Part shown: positions 9,337 through 17,604 of the stretch, piece after piece
Position numbering within the stretch: the first letter of the stretch is position 1
How the letters are laid out: each line of letters starts with the position of its first letter
From: Desulfosporosinus sp.
Lineage (GTDB): Bacteria; Bacillota; Desulfitobacteriia; Desulfitobacteriales; Desulfitobacteriaceae
Direction: 5' to 3'
Assembly (NCBI GenBank): GCA_031292055.1
Contig: JARLHV010000014.1
Coordinates: 36,268 to 100,267 of the forward strand
Length of the DNA stretch: 64,000 nt
Translations under genes and position numbers: made by a program
Notes under the pieces: generated by a model
The model's input: the letters and a program-made list of their open reading frames with translations, nothing else
The model's database searches: none
What the model was told of the DNA's origin: nothing

Positions 9337-9802
9337 AGGCCGTCCGCAGACATTTTATGAAGGTGGTAAACGAGGGGTACTCCATGTGGATAGGACAGAA
9401 CCCTATTGTTCCGCTGGGCGGCAGGTTATTATGGACGCTTCAGAGCAACTTGGGTTTGCGGTAAAGAATGGAGCATGTTATGTTTGTACAGAAGGTCCAC
9501 GTTTTGAGACCCCTGCTGAGATTCGAATGTTTCAGCGCCTTGGGGCAGACCTCGTCGGAATGACGAGCATTCCGGAAGTTGTTCTGGCACGGGAGCTTGG
9601 GATGTGCTATGCATCTATCGGAATGGTCACGAATGAAGCGGCTGGGATTGCCGCTCATCCTTTAACCCATGCAGAAGTAATGGAGAGCATGAAGGAACTA
9701 GGGGTAAAGGTCGCCCAGCTCATTCAAGCGACTTTCGAGTTATGGACTCCTAGTCAGAATTGTCTATGTGCCTCAGCAAATAGAGAAGTCGGCAAATTTT
9801 AG
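9335..9802 (+). pseudogene. mtnP: Methylthioadenosine phosphorylase, C-terminal remnant
   Basis: From just after the ftsY stop the frame encodes only the second half of an MTA/MTI phosphorylase. GRPQTFYEGGKRGVLHVD, TEPYC, CTEGPRFETPAEIRM and GMTSIPEVVLARE are all family motifs. The N-terminal half, including the phosphate-binding glycine and arginine segments, is absent, and about 150 residues remain of some 270. The frame is open back to an ATG at 9242 inside ftsY, so a hybrid 186-residue product is formally possible but unlikely to be active. The C-terminal end also looks unusual. It directly precedes mtnA and mtaD, the next genes of the salvage route. A functional phosphorylase would have to be encoded elsewhere. 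Confidence 0.75.
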
Positions 9803-9817
9803 AAAGGCAGTGGGACG

Positions 9818-10855
9818 ATGAAATCGATTGAATGGCTAGGAAATTCCTTGCGAATACTAGATCAGAGCAAGCTTCCGGTAGAAACTGTATATCGGAATGC
9901 TTTGTCCTATAAGGACGTGGCAGAAGCTATTGAACACATGGAAGTTCGCGGTGCACCTGCCATAGGGGCAGCAGCAGCTTATGGATTTGCTTTAGGAGCG
10001 CTGGAATACCATGGGGATATCGAAGGACTACCCAGTCACATGGAAGTGGTCCAAGACAGACTAGCGGAGACGCGACCTACGGCGGTCAATTTGTTTTGGG
10101 CACTTCGGCGGATGGAAGATCGCTTGCGCGAATGCTGGGACGTCGAAGATTTGGATGAGGTGCAACAGATATTAATCGAGGAGGCGGGTCGTATCGCCGA
10201 GGATGATCGCCGCATGAACCATCTTATTGGGGAACATGGTAATGAGATTGTTCCAGAGAAAGCCAATATTTTGACCCATTGTAATGCGGGAGCTTTAGCT
10301 ACTGTGGAGTACGGAACCGCCCTTGGTGTTATTCGAGCGGCTCATGAGTCAGGTAAGTCTATTCATGTTTACGCAGATGAAACACGACCTTTATTGCAGG
10401 GGGCACGCCTGACAGCCTTAGAACTCTTAGGAGATAAGATTCCGGTGACGCTAATTGCCGACAATATGGCCGGATATTTGATGCAACAAGGCAAGGTCGA
10501 TCTCGTGATTGTGGGAGCGGACCGAATCGCTGCCAATGGGGATACTGCAAATAAAATTGGGACGTATTCTGTAGCGGTTTTGGCACAAGCTCATGGCATT
10601 CCTTTTTACGTAGCCGCGCCAACCTCCACGATTGATTTAAAAGTAGCCACTGGTCAAGAAATACCGATTGAAGAACGACCGGCCAAGGAAATCCGAGAGT
10701 GCTTTGGGGTACAAATTGCACCAGCGGAGGTCAATGTTTATAATCCCGCGTTTGACGTCACGCCAGCGAAATATATCACTGGTATTATTACAGAAAAAGG
10801 GATTGTGACTGCGCCATATTCAGTCAACCTTCTTAAATTGATGGTGCGACCCTGA
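9818..10855 (+). CDS. mtnA: Methylthioribose-1-phosphate isomerase
   Basis: MtnA isomerises 5-methylthioribose 1-phosphate to the ribulose form in methionine salvage. The 345-residue protein has the eIF2B-like fold motifs MEVRGAPAIG, TRPTAVNLFWAL, LTHCNAGALAT with the catalytic-type cysteine, DETRPLLQGARLTA and VGADRIAANGDTANKIGTY with the catalytic-type aspartate. The start is ATG 9818. Its substrate normally comes from MtnP, which is truncated just upstream. Some relatives act on other sugar phosphates such as 5-deoxyribose 1-phosphate, so the physiological substrate is open. Confidence 0.93.
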   Translation: MKSIEWLGNSLRILDQSKLPVETVYRNALSYKDVAEAIEHMEVRGAPAIGAAAAYGFALGALEYHGDIEGLPSHMEVVQDRLAETRPTAVNLFWALRRMEDRLRECWDVEDLDEVQQILIEEAGRIAEDDRRMNHLIGEHGNEIVPEKANILTHCNAGALATVEYGTALGVIRAAHESGKSIHVYADETRPLLQGARLTALELLGDKIPVTLIADNMAGYLMQQGKVDLVIVGADRIAANGDTANKIGTYSVAVLAQAHGIPFYVAAPTSTIDLKVATGQEIPIEERPAKEIRECFGVQIAPAEVNVYNPAFDVTPAKYITGIITEKGIVTAPYSVNLLKLMVRP

Positions 10856-10926
10856 ATTCAGGAGAGAGCAGTTTCAAGTTTTTTTCTTTATAATCCCATG
10901 ATAACGGTTGTAAGGAGATGTTGAGA

Positions 10927-12228
10927 ATGTCCAAGGTTTTAATTCGGGCCATGGTTTTGCCCATGACCGGAGCGGATATGTTTTATCCCCAAGGAGAAAT
11001 CGCTATAGAGAATGATCGGATTCTTGCGGTTGGAGAACGGGGTTCTGCTCCATCAGGGTTTGTGCCCGACCGTACTCTGGATTTACCCAATGATTTAGTC
11101 ATGCCAGGCTTAATTAACACTCATACCCATGCAGCGATGACGTTGCTCAGAAGTTATGCGGATGATCTGCCGCTTATGCCTTGGCTCAAGGAGAAAGTAT
11201 GGCCTTTCGAAGATAAATTGACCGAAGAGGACATTTATTGGGGAACAGCCTTGGCACTTTGTGAAATGATACGCTCTGGAACGACTACGATGCTGGATAT
11301 GTATGTTGCCATGGACCAAGTTGCAGAAGCAGTACTCAAGGCTGGAACACGAGCCGTCCTTTCCCGGGGGCTGATCGGGAATGGTCCAAATGGTGAGTCG
11401 GCTTTCCAAGAGGGGTGTGATTTAGTTCGGCGTTATCACGGAGCTGGTAAGGGACGAATAAACGTCATGTTTGGTCCCCATGCCCCTTATACTTGCTCAG
11501 GGGAGTATCTCCAGAAAGTGAAAGCGGAGGCAGACCGACTCGGTGTCGGGATTCATATTCATGTGGCGGAGACTCAAGACGAGATCAACATCCTTCGGGA
11601 GCAATATGGGAAAACCCCTGTACAGTGGCTGGATGAGCTTGGACTTTTCGGAGGGCATGTTGTGGCAGCGCACTGTGTCCATTTGACGCAGGAAGATATG
11701 GAAATCTTGGCACGAAGGCATGTCTGTGTCGCCCATAATGCGGAAAGTAATATGAAACTGAACAGTGGAACTGCCCCAATTACAGAGTTGCGCGCTAAAG
11801 GGGTTGTCATTGGACTTGGAACGGATGGCGCGTCAAGCAATAACAATCTTGACCTTTTTGGGGAGATGCGCTCGGCAGCATTCCAGCAAAAGCTTCAGGT
11901 GGATTCAACTGTGTTACCAGCATATGAAGTGTTGGAAATGGCGACGGTCGGTGGGGCTCAAACTCTTGGCCTGGAAGATGTCGGGATGCTTGCCCCGGGC
12001 TTTAAAGCGGATCTCATCACGATTGACATGGATCAACCCCATTTTTATCCCCGTTTTTCCATCCCAGCACATTTGGTCTATGTTGCCCATGCTGGGGATG
12101 TACGCACAGTGATGGTTGATGGTAAGTTTCTCATGGAAGAACGGAAACTTTTAACCATGGATGTGAGTGAGGTCTGTAAAGAAGCGGAAACTCGGGCCAA
12201 GCGGATTGCAGAGGAATTGAAGGGCTAA
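10927..12228 (+). CDS. mtaD: 5-MTA/S-adenosylhomocysteine deaminase
   Basis: This amidohydrolase deaminates methylthioadenosine and S-adenosylhomocysteine to the inosine forms. Metal and active-site motifs visible are NTHTHAAM, LPLMPWLKEKVWPFE, HIHVAETQDE, VAAHCVHL and LGTDGASSNNNLD. ATG 10927 is chosen because AAGGAG at 10912-10917 stands 9 bases before it; the upstream ATG at 10918 touches that site. The product is 433 residues. Together with mtnA and the mtnP remnant it forms a salvage cluster in which deamination may precede phosphorolysis. Confidence 0.92.
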   Translation: MSKVLIRAMVLPMTGADMFYPQGEIAIENDRILAVGERGSAPSGFVPDRTLDLPNDLVMPGLINTHTHAAMTLLRSYADDLPLMPWLKEKVWPFEDKLTEEDIYWGTALALCEMIRSGTTTMLDMYVAMDQVAEAVLKAGTRAVLSRGLIGNGPNGESAFQEGCDLVRRYHGAGKGRINVMFGPHAPYTCSGEYLQKVKAEADRLGVGIHIHVAETQDEINILREQYGKTPVQWLDELGLFGGHVVAAHCVHLTQEDMEILARRHVCVAHNAESNMKLNSGTAPITELRAKGVVIGLGTDGASSNNNLDLFGEMRSAAFQQKLQVDSTVLPAYEVLEMATVGGAQTLGLEDVGMLAPGFKADLITIDMDQPHFYPRFSIPAHLVYVAHAGDVRTVMVDGKFLMEERKLLTMDVSEVCKEAETRAKRIAEELKG

Positions 12229-12280
12229 TTAAAGTGGAATTATAAATCCGTACGCCAATTCGAGCGATTTATGTGCCTAC

Positions 12281-12309
12281 TTGACAATCGCTTTGATTTA
12301 GTCTAAAAT
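12281..12309 (+). promoter_or_regulatory. Sigma-A type promoter for ylxM-ffh
   Basis: TTGACA (12281-12286) and TAAAAT (12304-12309) are separated by 17 bases, 38 bases before the ylxM start. This is one of the best consensus promoters in the window. Confidence 0.85.
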
Positions 12310-12346
12310 TCGGTTGTAAAGTAAAAATACTTTACAGGGGGTCGGG

Positions 12347-12715
12347 ATGGAGAAACTTGCCGAAATCGCTCTTTTAGCAGATTTTTATAGCCCACTTCTT
12401 ACGGAAAAACAACGAAACGTTTGGGATCTTCATTATCAACAGGATCTATCTTTGGCTGAAATCGCTGAGTTGGAACATATCAGTCGTCAGGCTATTCACG
12501 ATTTACTCAAACGCACAGAACGAATTCTTGCCGAATACGAGGAAAAATTAGGGCTTGTTCAGCGGTTCTGGGCGGATCGTGAGAAATTACTGGAAGTGAA
12601 ATCCTTGGCAGGGGGATTAAATGAGCAAGATTTCACCAATCGGTCAGCATGGGAGCGCCATCTACAGCTACGCGCTTTGATCGCTGAAATTAATGTCAAT
12701 ATCTTAGCTGTGTGA
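12347..12715 (+). CDS. ylxM: SRP-associated HTH protein YlxM (UPF0122)
   Basis: YlxM proteins are small helix-turn-helix proteins that stimulate SRP GTPase cycling in Gram-positive bacteria. The 122-residue product starts at ATG 12347 and shows the sigma-70 region-4-like sequence LTEKQRNVWDLHYQQDLS followed by LAEIAELEHISRQAIHDLLKR. It has its own strong promoter and lies 89 bases before ffh, the usual neighbour. The ribosome binding site is GGGGGTCGGG. Confidence 0.9.
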   Translation: MEKLAEIALLADFYSPLLTEKQRNVWDLHYQQDLSLAEIAELEHISRQAIHDLLKRTERILAEYEEKLGLVQRFWADREKLLEVKSLAGGLNEQDFTNRSAWERHLQLRALIAEINVNILAV

Positions 12716-12720
12716 GAACA

Positions 12721-12744
12721 GAGGTCGGAGGTCGGAGGTCGGAG
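12721..12744. repeat. Heptamer tandem repeat GAGGTCG x3
   Basis: Three perfect copies of GAGGTCG plus GAG lie between ylxM and ffh. The unit resembles GAGGTTC, the reverse complement register of the heptamers at 14358-14392. Confidence 0.85.
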
Positions 12745-12804
12745 TCTATGACTTAACTGCGGGCTTTGACTGGATCCGTAGCTTAATCGAAAGCGGGGAC
12801 AGGC

Positions 12805-14166
12805 ATGTTTCAAGGACTAAGCGAAAAACTCCAAGAAACATTTAAACGGCTTAAAGGAAAGGGCCGGTTAAAGGAAGCGGATGTCAATGAAGCTATGCGC
12901 GAGGTGCGTGTTGCTTTATTGGAGGCAGATGTTAACTTTAAAGTGGTTAAGGACTTTGTGGCCAAGGTTAAGGAACGTTCGATCGGACAGGAAGTTTTAG
13001 AATCCCTTTCTCCTGCGCAATATGTCATTAAAATTGTACATGAAGAAATGATTGAACTTATGGGTGGCGCGACAGGTAAAATTCTCATAGCCTCAAAACC
13101 GCCAACCGTGATTTTACTAATTGGCCTTCAAGGCGCAGGAAAGACAACCCATGCGGCAAAATTGGCTAATATGCTCAAAAAACAAGGCAAACATCCGTTA
13201 CTGGTTGCTTGTGATATTTATCGTCCCGCTGCGATTAAGCAATTGCAAGTCTTGGGCGATCAGTTGAAAGTACCAGTTTTCTCTATGGGACAAATTGCAC
13301 CCGTGGAAATTGCCCAAGCCAGCATTAAGCACGCCAATTCGAATGGGCAAGATGTGGTCATTATTGATACAGCCGGTCGTTTGCACATCAATGAAGAGCT
13401 GATGACTGAACTGCGGGACATTAAAGCTGCTGTAAAACCCCATGAGATTTTATTAGTGGTCGATGCCATGACGGGTCAGGATGCAGTCAATGTTGCGGAA
13501 TCGTTTCACAAAGAACTGGGGCTTGATGGTGTCATTCTCACCAAGCTGGACGGAGATACTCGTGGTGGGGCTGCGCTTTCAATTAAAGCAGTGACTGGGT
13601 GTACCATTAAGTTTGCTGGAACGGGTGAAAAAATGGATGCCCTGGAACCCTTCCACCCGGACCGTATGGCTTCTCGAATCTTGGGGATGGGCGATGTTTT
13701 GACCCTAATCGAGAAAGCGCAAGAGTCTTTCGATGAAAAAAAGGCGAAAGAAATGGAACAGAAGCTGCGTAATCAGGAATTTACCCTTGAGGACTTCTTA
13801 GATCAGATGCAGCAAATGAAAAAGATGGGTCCGCTTTCTTCAATCTTGGAGATGATTCCAGGGGTGGGTAAGCAATTAAAAGATGTAAAAATTGACGAAA
13901 AGGATACCGCCCATCTTGAGGCCATTATTCGGTCGATGACGATGGAAGAACGCCGGAAACCAATGGTCATTAAAGATTCTCGTAAAAAAAGGATCGCTAA
14001 GGGAAGCGGTACAACGGTTCAAGACGTTGGACGTCTCTTAAAACAGTTTGAACAAATGCAAAAAATGATGAAGCAATTTGCTGGCTCAGGCGGCGTAGGA
14101 ATGCTTGGAGGCGGTAAAAAAGGTAAAAAGGGAAAGAAACCAGGAATGCGATTTCCCCTGGCCTAG
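12805..14166 (+). CDS. ffh: Signal recognition particle protein Ffh
   Basis: Ffh binds 4.5S/6S RNA and signal sequences for co-translational targeting. The N and G domains show GLQGAGKTT (about 107-115), DTAGRLHINEEL and TKLDGDTRGGAAL. The M domain follows with methionine-rich MQQMKKMGPLSS, LEMIPG and the RNA-binding SRKKRIAKGSGTTVQDV. The C-terminus is a lysine/glycine tail. The length of 453 residues is typical. It follows ylxM in the same transcript. Confidence 0.97.
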   Translation: MFQGLSEKLQETFKRLKGKGRLKEADVNEAMREVRVALLEADVNFKVVKDFVAKVKERSIGQEVLESLSPAQYVIKIVHEEMIELMGGATGKILIASKPPTVILLIGLQGAGKTTHAAKLANMLKKQGKHPLLVACDIYRPAAIKQLQVLGDQLKVPVFSMGQIAPVEIAQASIKHANSNGQDVVIIDTAGRLHINEELMTELRDIKAAVKPHEILLVVDAMTGQDAVNVAESFHKELGLDGVILTKLDGDTRGGAALSIKAVTGCTIKFAGTGEKMDALEPFHPDRMASRILGMGDVLTLIEKAQESFDEKKAKEMEQKLRNQEFTLEDFLDQMQQMKKMGPLSSILEMIPGVGKQLKDVKIDEKDTAHLEAIIRSMTMEERRKPMVIKDSRKKRIAKGSGTTVQDVGRLLKQFEQMQKMMKQFAGSGGVGMLGGGKKGKKGKKPGMRFPLA

Positions 14167-14172
14167 CTGAAA

Positions 14173-14210
14173 AGCGAGGCGCGAATCAGTGCTTAGATTC
14201 CGAGCCTCGC
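14173..14210 (+). terminator. Hairpin after ffh
   Basis: GCGAGGC pairs with GCCTCGC, with an inner GAATC/GATTC stem. No T-run follows, so it may be a weak terminator or an mRNA-stabilising end. Confidence 0.5.
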
Positions 14211-14281
14211 AACATCAAATAGAGATGAACACACGCTATCATAGGGCGTTGTTTATATAGTAAACTTACTTTAAACGGAGT

Positions 14282-14311
14282 TTGACCTCCATCTTGAAGT
14301 TTAGTTAAACT
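14282..14311 (+). promoter_or_regulatory. Possible promoter for rpsP operon
   Basis: TTGACC at 14282-14287 and TAAACT at 14306-14311 are 18 bases apart, about 100 bases upstream of rpsP. The -10 match is only moderate. Confidence 0.4.
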
Positions 14312-14357
14312 AATCTTGGGGCTAAATGTGCGGTGTACGATCTTGGATGTAAGGCAT

Positions 14358-14392
14358 TCGAACCTCGGACTTCGAACCTCGAACCTCGAAAA
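14358..14392. repeat. Heptamer tandem repeat TCGAACC x5
   Basis: Five adjacent 7-base units read TCGAACC, TCGGACT, TCGAACC, TCGAACC, TCGAAAA, immediately upstream of the rpsP ribosome binding site. Three are perfect. Confidence 0.85.
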
Positions 14393-14412
14393 CATAATAA
14401 GGAGGTGAAAAT

Positions 14413-14679
14413 ATGGCTGCCAAAATCCGTTTATGCCGCATTGGTGCGAAAAAGAATCCTTTCTATCGTATGGTTATTGCTGATGCTAAAGCTCCCCGTG
14501 ATGGAAAATTCATTGAACAAATCGGTTATTACGATCCAACTAAGAATCCTGTCGTTTTGAACATTGACGAAGAAAAGGCTTTAAAATGGCTTGCTACAGG
14601 AGCACAGCCTTCAAATACTGCTAAGTCTTTGTTGAGCCAATCGGGTATCTTAACTAAATTCCACGAGTCCAAGAACTAA
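14413..14679 (+). CDS. rpsP: Ribosomal protein S16
   Basis: S16 is a small-subunit assembly protein. The 88-residue product begins [21 protein letters not shown] and contains the DSR-equivalent [19 protein letters not shown], all typical of the family. AAGGAGGTG lies just before the ATG. It heads the conserved rpsP-khpA-rimM-trmD-rplS gene string. Confidence 0.97.
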   Translation: MAAKIRLCRIGAKKNPFYRMVIADAKAPRDGKFIEQIGYYDPTKNPVVLNIDEEKALKWLATGAQPSNTAKSLLSQSGILTKFHESKN

Positions 14680-14704
14680 GTGTAGTGTGTAGGGGGTGGT
14701 TCCT

Positions 14705-14935
14705 GTGAAGGAACTTGTAGAAATCCTCGCGAAAGCGTTAGTTGATCAGGCTGACCAAGTTCTCGTTGCTCAGTCTGAGACTGACAAAAGTGTGCATTTG
14801 CAGCTGACTGTCGCGCCTGAAGATATGGGGAAGGTTATCGGGAAGCAGGGTAAGATTGCAAACGCTATTCGTACGCTGGTTAAAGCGGCTGCCGTCAAAG
14901 ATGGTCGCCGGGTTCATATGGACATTGATCAATGA
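14705..14935 (+). CDS. khpA: KH-domain RNA-binding protein KhpA
   Basis: This 76-residue protein is a single KH domain of the YlqC/KhpA family, which pairs with KhpB (Jag) to bind RNA in Gram-positive bacteria. The GxxG-type loop is GKVIGKQGKIANAIRTLV. GTG 14705 (MKELVEIL) is preferred because AGGGGG at 14691 is well spaced from it, while the GTG at 14696 overlaps that site. Its stop codon touches the stem of the hairpin that follows. Confidence 0.93.
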   Translation: MKELVEILAKALVDQADQVLVAQSETDKSVHLQLTVAPEDMGKVIGKQGKIANAIRTLVKAAAVKDGRRVHMDIDQ

Positions 14936-14970
14936 CGTTGAGAAGGGCTTAGTGCCCTTCTCAACGTTTT
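14935..14970 (+). terminator. Perfect 14-bp hairpin between khpA and rimM
   Basis: ACGTTGAGAAGGGC (14935-14948) pairs fully with GCCCTTCTCAACGT (14954-14967) around a 5-base loop and is followed by TTT. It is an intrinsic-terminator-like structure inside an otherwise continuous gene string. Confidence 0.8.
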
Positions 14971-15001
14971 AAATCGTTCTGCTGGAAAGGAGCTAACGAG
15001 T

Positions 15002-15493
15002 ATGGATGAAGTGTTGATCGGAGAAGTGTTGCGTCCACATGGCTTAAGTGGGGAACTGAAAATTTACCCGTTAACGACAGATCCCGAGCGGTTTCTAAAA
15101 CTGCAGGATATCATCTTGCGGAGTGGGGAGATCGATCAACACTTCAAGATTATTACGGCCCGCGTGCAAACAAATTTAGTTTTTCTCACTGTCGAGGGGA
15201 TAGATTCCATAGAACAGGCCAATAAATATCGAGGTTGGGAAGTGCGGATTGATCGCTCAGAAGTACCACCGCTCCAAGAAGGGTGGTACTATTTTGAGCT
15301 GGAAGGGATGCAAGTCTATGAAGGGGATAAATTGTTAGGCACCTTGTCTCAAGTCTTGGAAACTGGAGCGAATGATGTCTATTTGGTCAAGGGAGCTCAA
15401 GGGGAACTATGTATTCCAGCGCTTAAAAGTGTTGTCCAGCGCGTCGATGTCTCTGGTCGACGTATGGATGTTATACTTCCCCCAGGATTGTAA
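15002..15493 (+). CDS. rimM: 16S rRNA processing protein RimM
   Basis: RimM assists maturation of the 30S head and binds S19. The N-terminal domain starts VLIGEVLRPHGLSGELKIYP and the PRC-barrel C-terminal domain has GWYYFELEGMQVY and GANDVYLV. At 163 residues it is of normal length. It lies directly before trmD as in most bacteria. Confidence 0.96.
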   Translation: MDEVLIGEVLRPHGLSGELKIYPLTTDPERFLKLQDIILRSGEIDQHFKIITARVQTNLVFLTVEGIDSIEQANKYRGWEVRIDRSEVPPLQEGWYYFELEGMQVYEGDKLLGTLSQVLETGANDVYLVKGAQGELCIPALKSVVQRVDVSGRRMDVILPPGL

Positions 15494-15530
15494 TCGATGT
15501 TAGAACCTTGTTGTTGGAAGGGAGCAACAG

Positions 15531-16328
15531 ATGATGCAAATTACAGTCTTAACGTTATTTCCGGAAATGTTTGCGCCTGTGCAAGAAAGCATTCTAAAAC
15601 GGGCTCAAGAAGCAGGTTTGCTGCAGATTCGCTTGGTTAATTTTCGAGATTATGCAATCAGTAAACATAAGAATGTCGACGACGTTCCCTATGGCGGGGG
15701 AGCAGGGATGCTCCTAAAGCCTGAACCAATTTTCGCCGCTATACGGGATTTGCCGCAACCTCCCGGTAAGCGGAAGATCATCCTTATGTCACCACAAGGC
15801 CATGTCTTTAGGCAAGAGAAGGCCAAGTGTTGGTCGGATCTGGAGGAACTGGTTTTTATATGTGGGCATTATGAGGGATTTGATGAGCGGATTCGTGAGC
15901 TGGCCGATGAAGAGGTCTCCCTTGGGGATTATGTGTTGACTGGCGGAGAATTAGCTGCAATGGTCATGATTGATGCTGTGGCGCGACTTATTCCCGGAGT
16001 GCTTGGAGAAGATGCATCCGCGGAGGAGGATTCGCACACGGACTCACTTTTAGAGTACCCGCAGTATACGCGTCCGGCTGATTTCGAGGGGCGCCTGGTT
16101 CCCGAGGTATTATTATCCGGGCATCACGCTATGATTAAGCGCTGGCGTAGAAAAGAGTCGCTCAGGCGCACTTTTTTACGGCGCCCGGATTTAATTAAGG
16201 CAGTTACTTTTGAAACAGATGATTATCCACTTTTGGAAGAACTTGTCCTGGAACACGTGGAAATTGCACCCTGGAAAACGTTGTGGGAACATCTCTGCCC
16301 ACCCCCTAAACGACGGCGGCGTTTCTAA
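15531..16328 (+). CDS. trmD: tRNA (guanine37-N1)-methyltransferase
   Basis: TrmD methylates G37 next to the anticodon and prevents frameshifting. The SPOUT knot motifs are YGGGAGMLLKPEP, GHYEGFDERI and SLGDYVLTGGELAAMVMIDA. The 265-residue product begins at ATG 15531; an adjacent ATG at 15534 is also in frame. It follows rimM by 37 bases. Confidence 0.97.
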   Translation: MMQITVLTLFPEMFAPVQESILKRAQEAGLLQIRLVNFRDYAISKHKNVDDVPYGGGAGMLLKPEPIFAAIRDLPQPPGKRKIILMSPQGHVFRQEKAKCWSDLEELVFICGHYEGFDERIRELADEEVSLGDYVLTGGELAAMVMIDAVARLIPGVLGEDASAEEDSHTDSLLEYPQYTRPADFEGRLVPEVLLSGHHAMIKRWRRKESLRRTFLRRPDLIKAVTFETDDYPLLEELVLEHVEIAPWKTLWEHLCPPPKRRRRF

Positions 16329-16391
16329 AAAAGAGGCATGAGGTTCAAAAATTATTCACTTGAAGGTTATGTTGAAGGAGGAATCGACTCC

Positions 16392-16949
16392 ATGGCAGAC
16401 ATTTATTTAGCTTTGATCCACGCCCCTGTCTATAATAAGAATATGGAGACGGTCGCGACTTCGATCACGAACCTAGACCTCCATGATATTGCTCGATGTT
16501 CAACAACCTATGGCCTAAAACGTTATTATGTGGTTCATCCAGCTGAAGCACAGCGCAAGTTGGCAAGCCGTATAATGGGGTTTTGGCAAGAAGGTTATGG
16601 AGCAGACTATAATCCAGATCGGCAAGAAGCGTTTGCACGGGTAAAAATTGTCGAGAATTTAGCTGAAGTTTATGCAGAGATTGAAGCAGAACATGGGGTA
16701 GCTCCTATCAGAGTGGCGACCGATGCTCGAAAATATACTAATACAGTCACTTATGGACAGCTTCGTGAGGACATAGAAACTAAGGAAACTCCGATTCTTT
16801 TATTGTTTGGGACAGGTTGGGGGTTGCTCAAAGAAGACGTAGAATCAATGGATCGAATTCTTGAGCCTATCTATGGACCAACGGATTATAATCATTTGTC
16901 GGTGCGTTCTGCGGTAGCAATAATCTTGGACCGCCTACGTGGACACTGA
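16392..16949 (+). CDS. SPOUT-class RNA methyltransferase (COG4752 type)
   Basis: The 185-residue protein resembles the TrmD-associated RNA methyltransferase family found beside trmD in clostridia. The N-terminus MADIYLALIHAPVYNK and the knot-like LLLFGTGWGLLKE with YNHLSVRSAVAIILDRL support a SAM-binding SPOUT fold. The substrate is unknown. ATG 16392 is chosen over 16338 because AAGGAGG at 16375-16381 precedes it with 10-base spacing. It lies between trmD and rplS. Confidence 0.8.
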   Translation: MADIYLALIHAPVYNKNMETVATSITNLDLHDIARCSTTYGLKRYYVVHPAEAQRKLASRIMGFWQEGYGADYNPDRQEAFARVKIVENLAEVYAEIEAEHGVAPIRVATDARKYTNTVTYGQLREDIETKETPILLLFGTGWGLLKEDVESMDRILEPIYGPTDYNHLSVRSAVAIILDRLRGH

Positions 16950-17001
16950 GACTTATTACGAATGACTTGATTTTAGGTAGTTAGTCTTCAATTTAAAATT
17001 A

Positions 17002-17030
17002 TTGCATAACTAAATGGGTTATGATAAAAT
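17002..17030 (+). promoter_or_regulatory. Promoter for rplS
   Basis: TTGCAT (17002-17007) and TAAAAT (17025-17030) with exact 17-base spacing lie just before the rplS leader. Confidence 0.7.
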
Positions 17031-17045
17031 AAATAGGCCTGATGA

Positions 17046-17085
17046 TAGATGGTCCGCTCGCTGAAAGTCAGTGTATGAACATCTA
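17046..17085 (+). promoter_or_regulatory. Candidate L19 ribosomal-protein leader RNA
   Basis: TAGATG (17046-17051) pairs with CATCTA (17080-17085) and encloses a hairpin CGCTGA-AAG-TCAGTG (17059-17073). It begins shortly after the promoter and ends before the rplS ribosome binding site. Position and shape suit the Firmicute L19 autoregulatory leader; a covariance search would settle it. Confidence 0.6.
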
Positions 17086-17109
17086 GGCAAGGAAGGAGGG
17101 AATTTTATT

Positions 17110-17457
17110 ATGGATTATATTCGAATGATTGAAGAAGAACAAATGAAAAAGGATCTTCCTCACTTCCGTCCAGGTGATACAGTACGTGTACATGTGCGCA
17201 TTGTTGAGGGAACCCGTGAACGTATTCAGCTTTTTGAAGGGCTTGTCATCGCAATGAAAGGTGGCGGCATCAGAGAGACTTTTACCGTTCGTCGTGTCTT
17301 CGCTGGTGTTGGAGTAGAACGTACCTTCCCTTTACATTCACCTCGTTTGGATAAGATTGAGGTGGCTCGTCGAGGTGTGGTTCGCCGGGCTAAGCTTTAT
17401 TATTTACGTGCACTTTCTGGTAAAGCAGCACGGATTCGCGATCGTCGCAACGTCTAA
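17110..17457 (+). CDS. rplS: Ribosomal protein L19
   Basis: L19 lies at the subunit interface of the 50S particle. The 115-residue product has the standard motifs [45 protein letters not shown] and [12 protein letters not shown] 17110 has AAGGAGG upstream and gives the canonical length; the upstream in-frame start at 17071 lies within the leader. It has its own promoter and candidate leader RNA. Confidence 0.97.
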   Translation: MDYIRMIEEEQMKKDLPHFRPGDTVRVHVRIVEGTRERIQLFEGLVIAMKGGGIRETFTVRRVFAGVGVERTFPLHSPRLDKIEVARRGVVRRAKLYYLRALSGKAARIRDRRNV

Positions 17458-17472
17458 GGTTAAAAATGGGCT

Positions 17473-17497
17473 GGAGCAATCTAGCTCTTTTTTTTTA
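17473..17497 (+). terminator. Terminator after rplS
   Basis: A short GAGC/GCTC stem with a 6-base loop is followed by nine T residues. The stem is short but the U-tract is strong. Confidence 0.65.
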
Positions 17498-17502
17498 CTA
17501 TC

Positions 17503-17600
17503 GGAAAGTATAAACTTGCGTTATATACTTTCTAAGCATAAGTGCAACTAAGGCTACTGCCGGCGCCTGAGGGCTTGGCGCTAGCCGAGTTTCTTTATAC
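17503..17600. repeat. Structured intergenic element, copy 1
   Basis: This 98-bp unit starts with an AT-rich hairpin (GAAAGTATA/TATACTTTC arms), continues with GCATAAGTGCAACTAAGGC (17536-17554), a GC-rich hairpin where GGCTA and GCGCC pair with GGCGC and TAGCC, and ends with AGCCGAGTTTCTTTATAC. It is repeated immediately downstream. No reading frame of note is present. Confidence 0.8.
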
Positions 17601-17604
17601 TTAT

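Noticed and set aside
14333..14560. 75-codon frame overlapping rpsP
   Set aside because: It runs through the heptamer repeats and then out of frame through rpsP, which is clearly the real gene.
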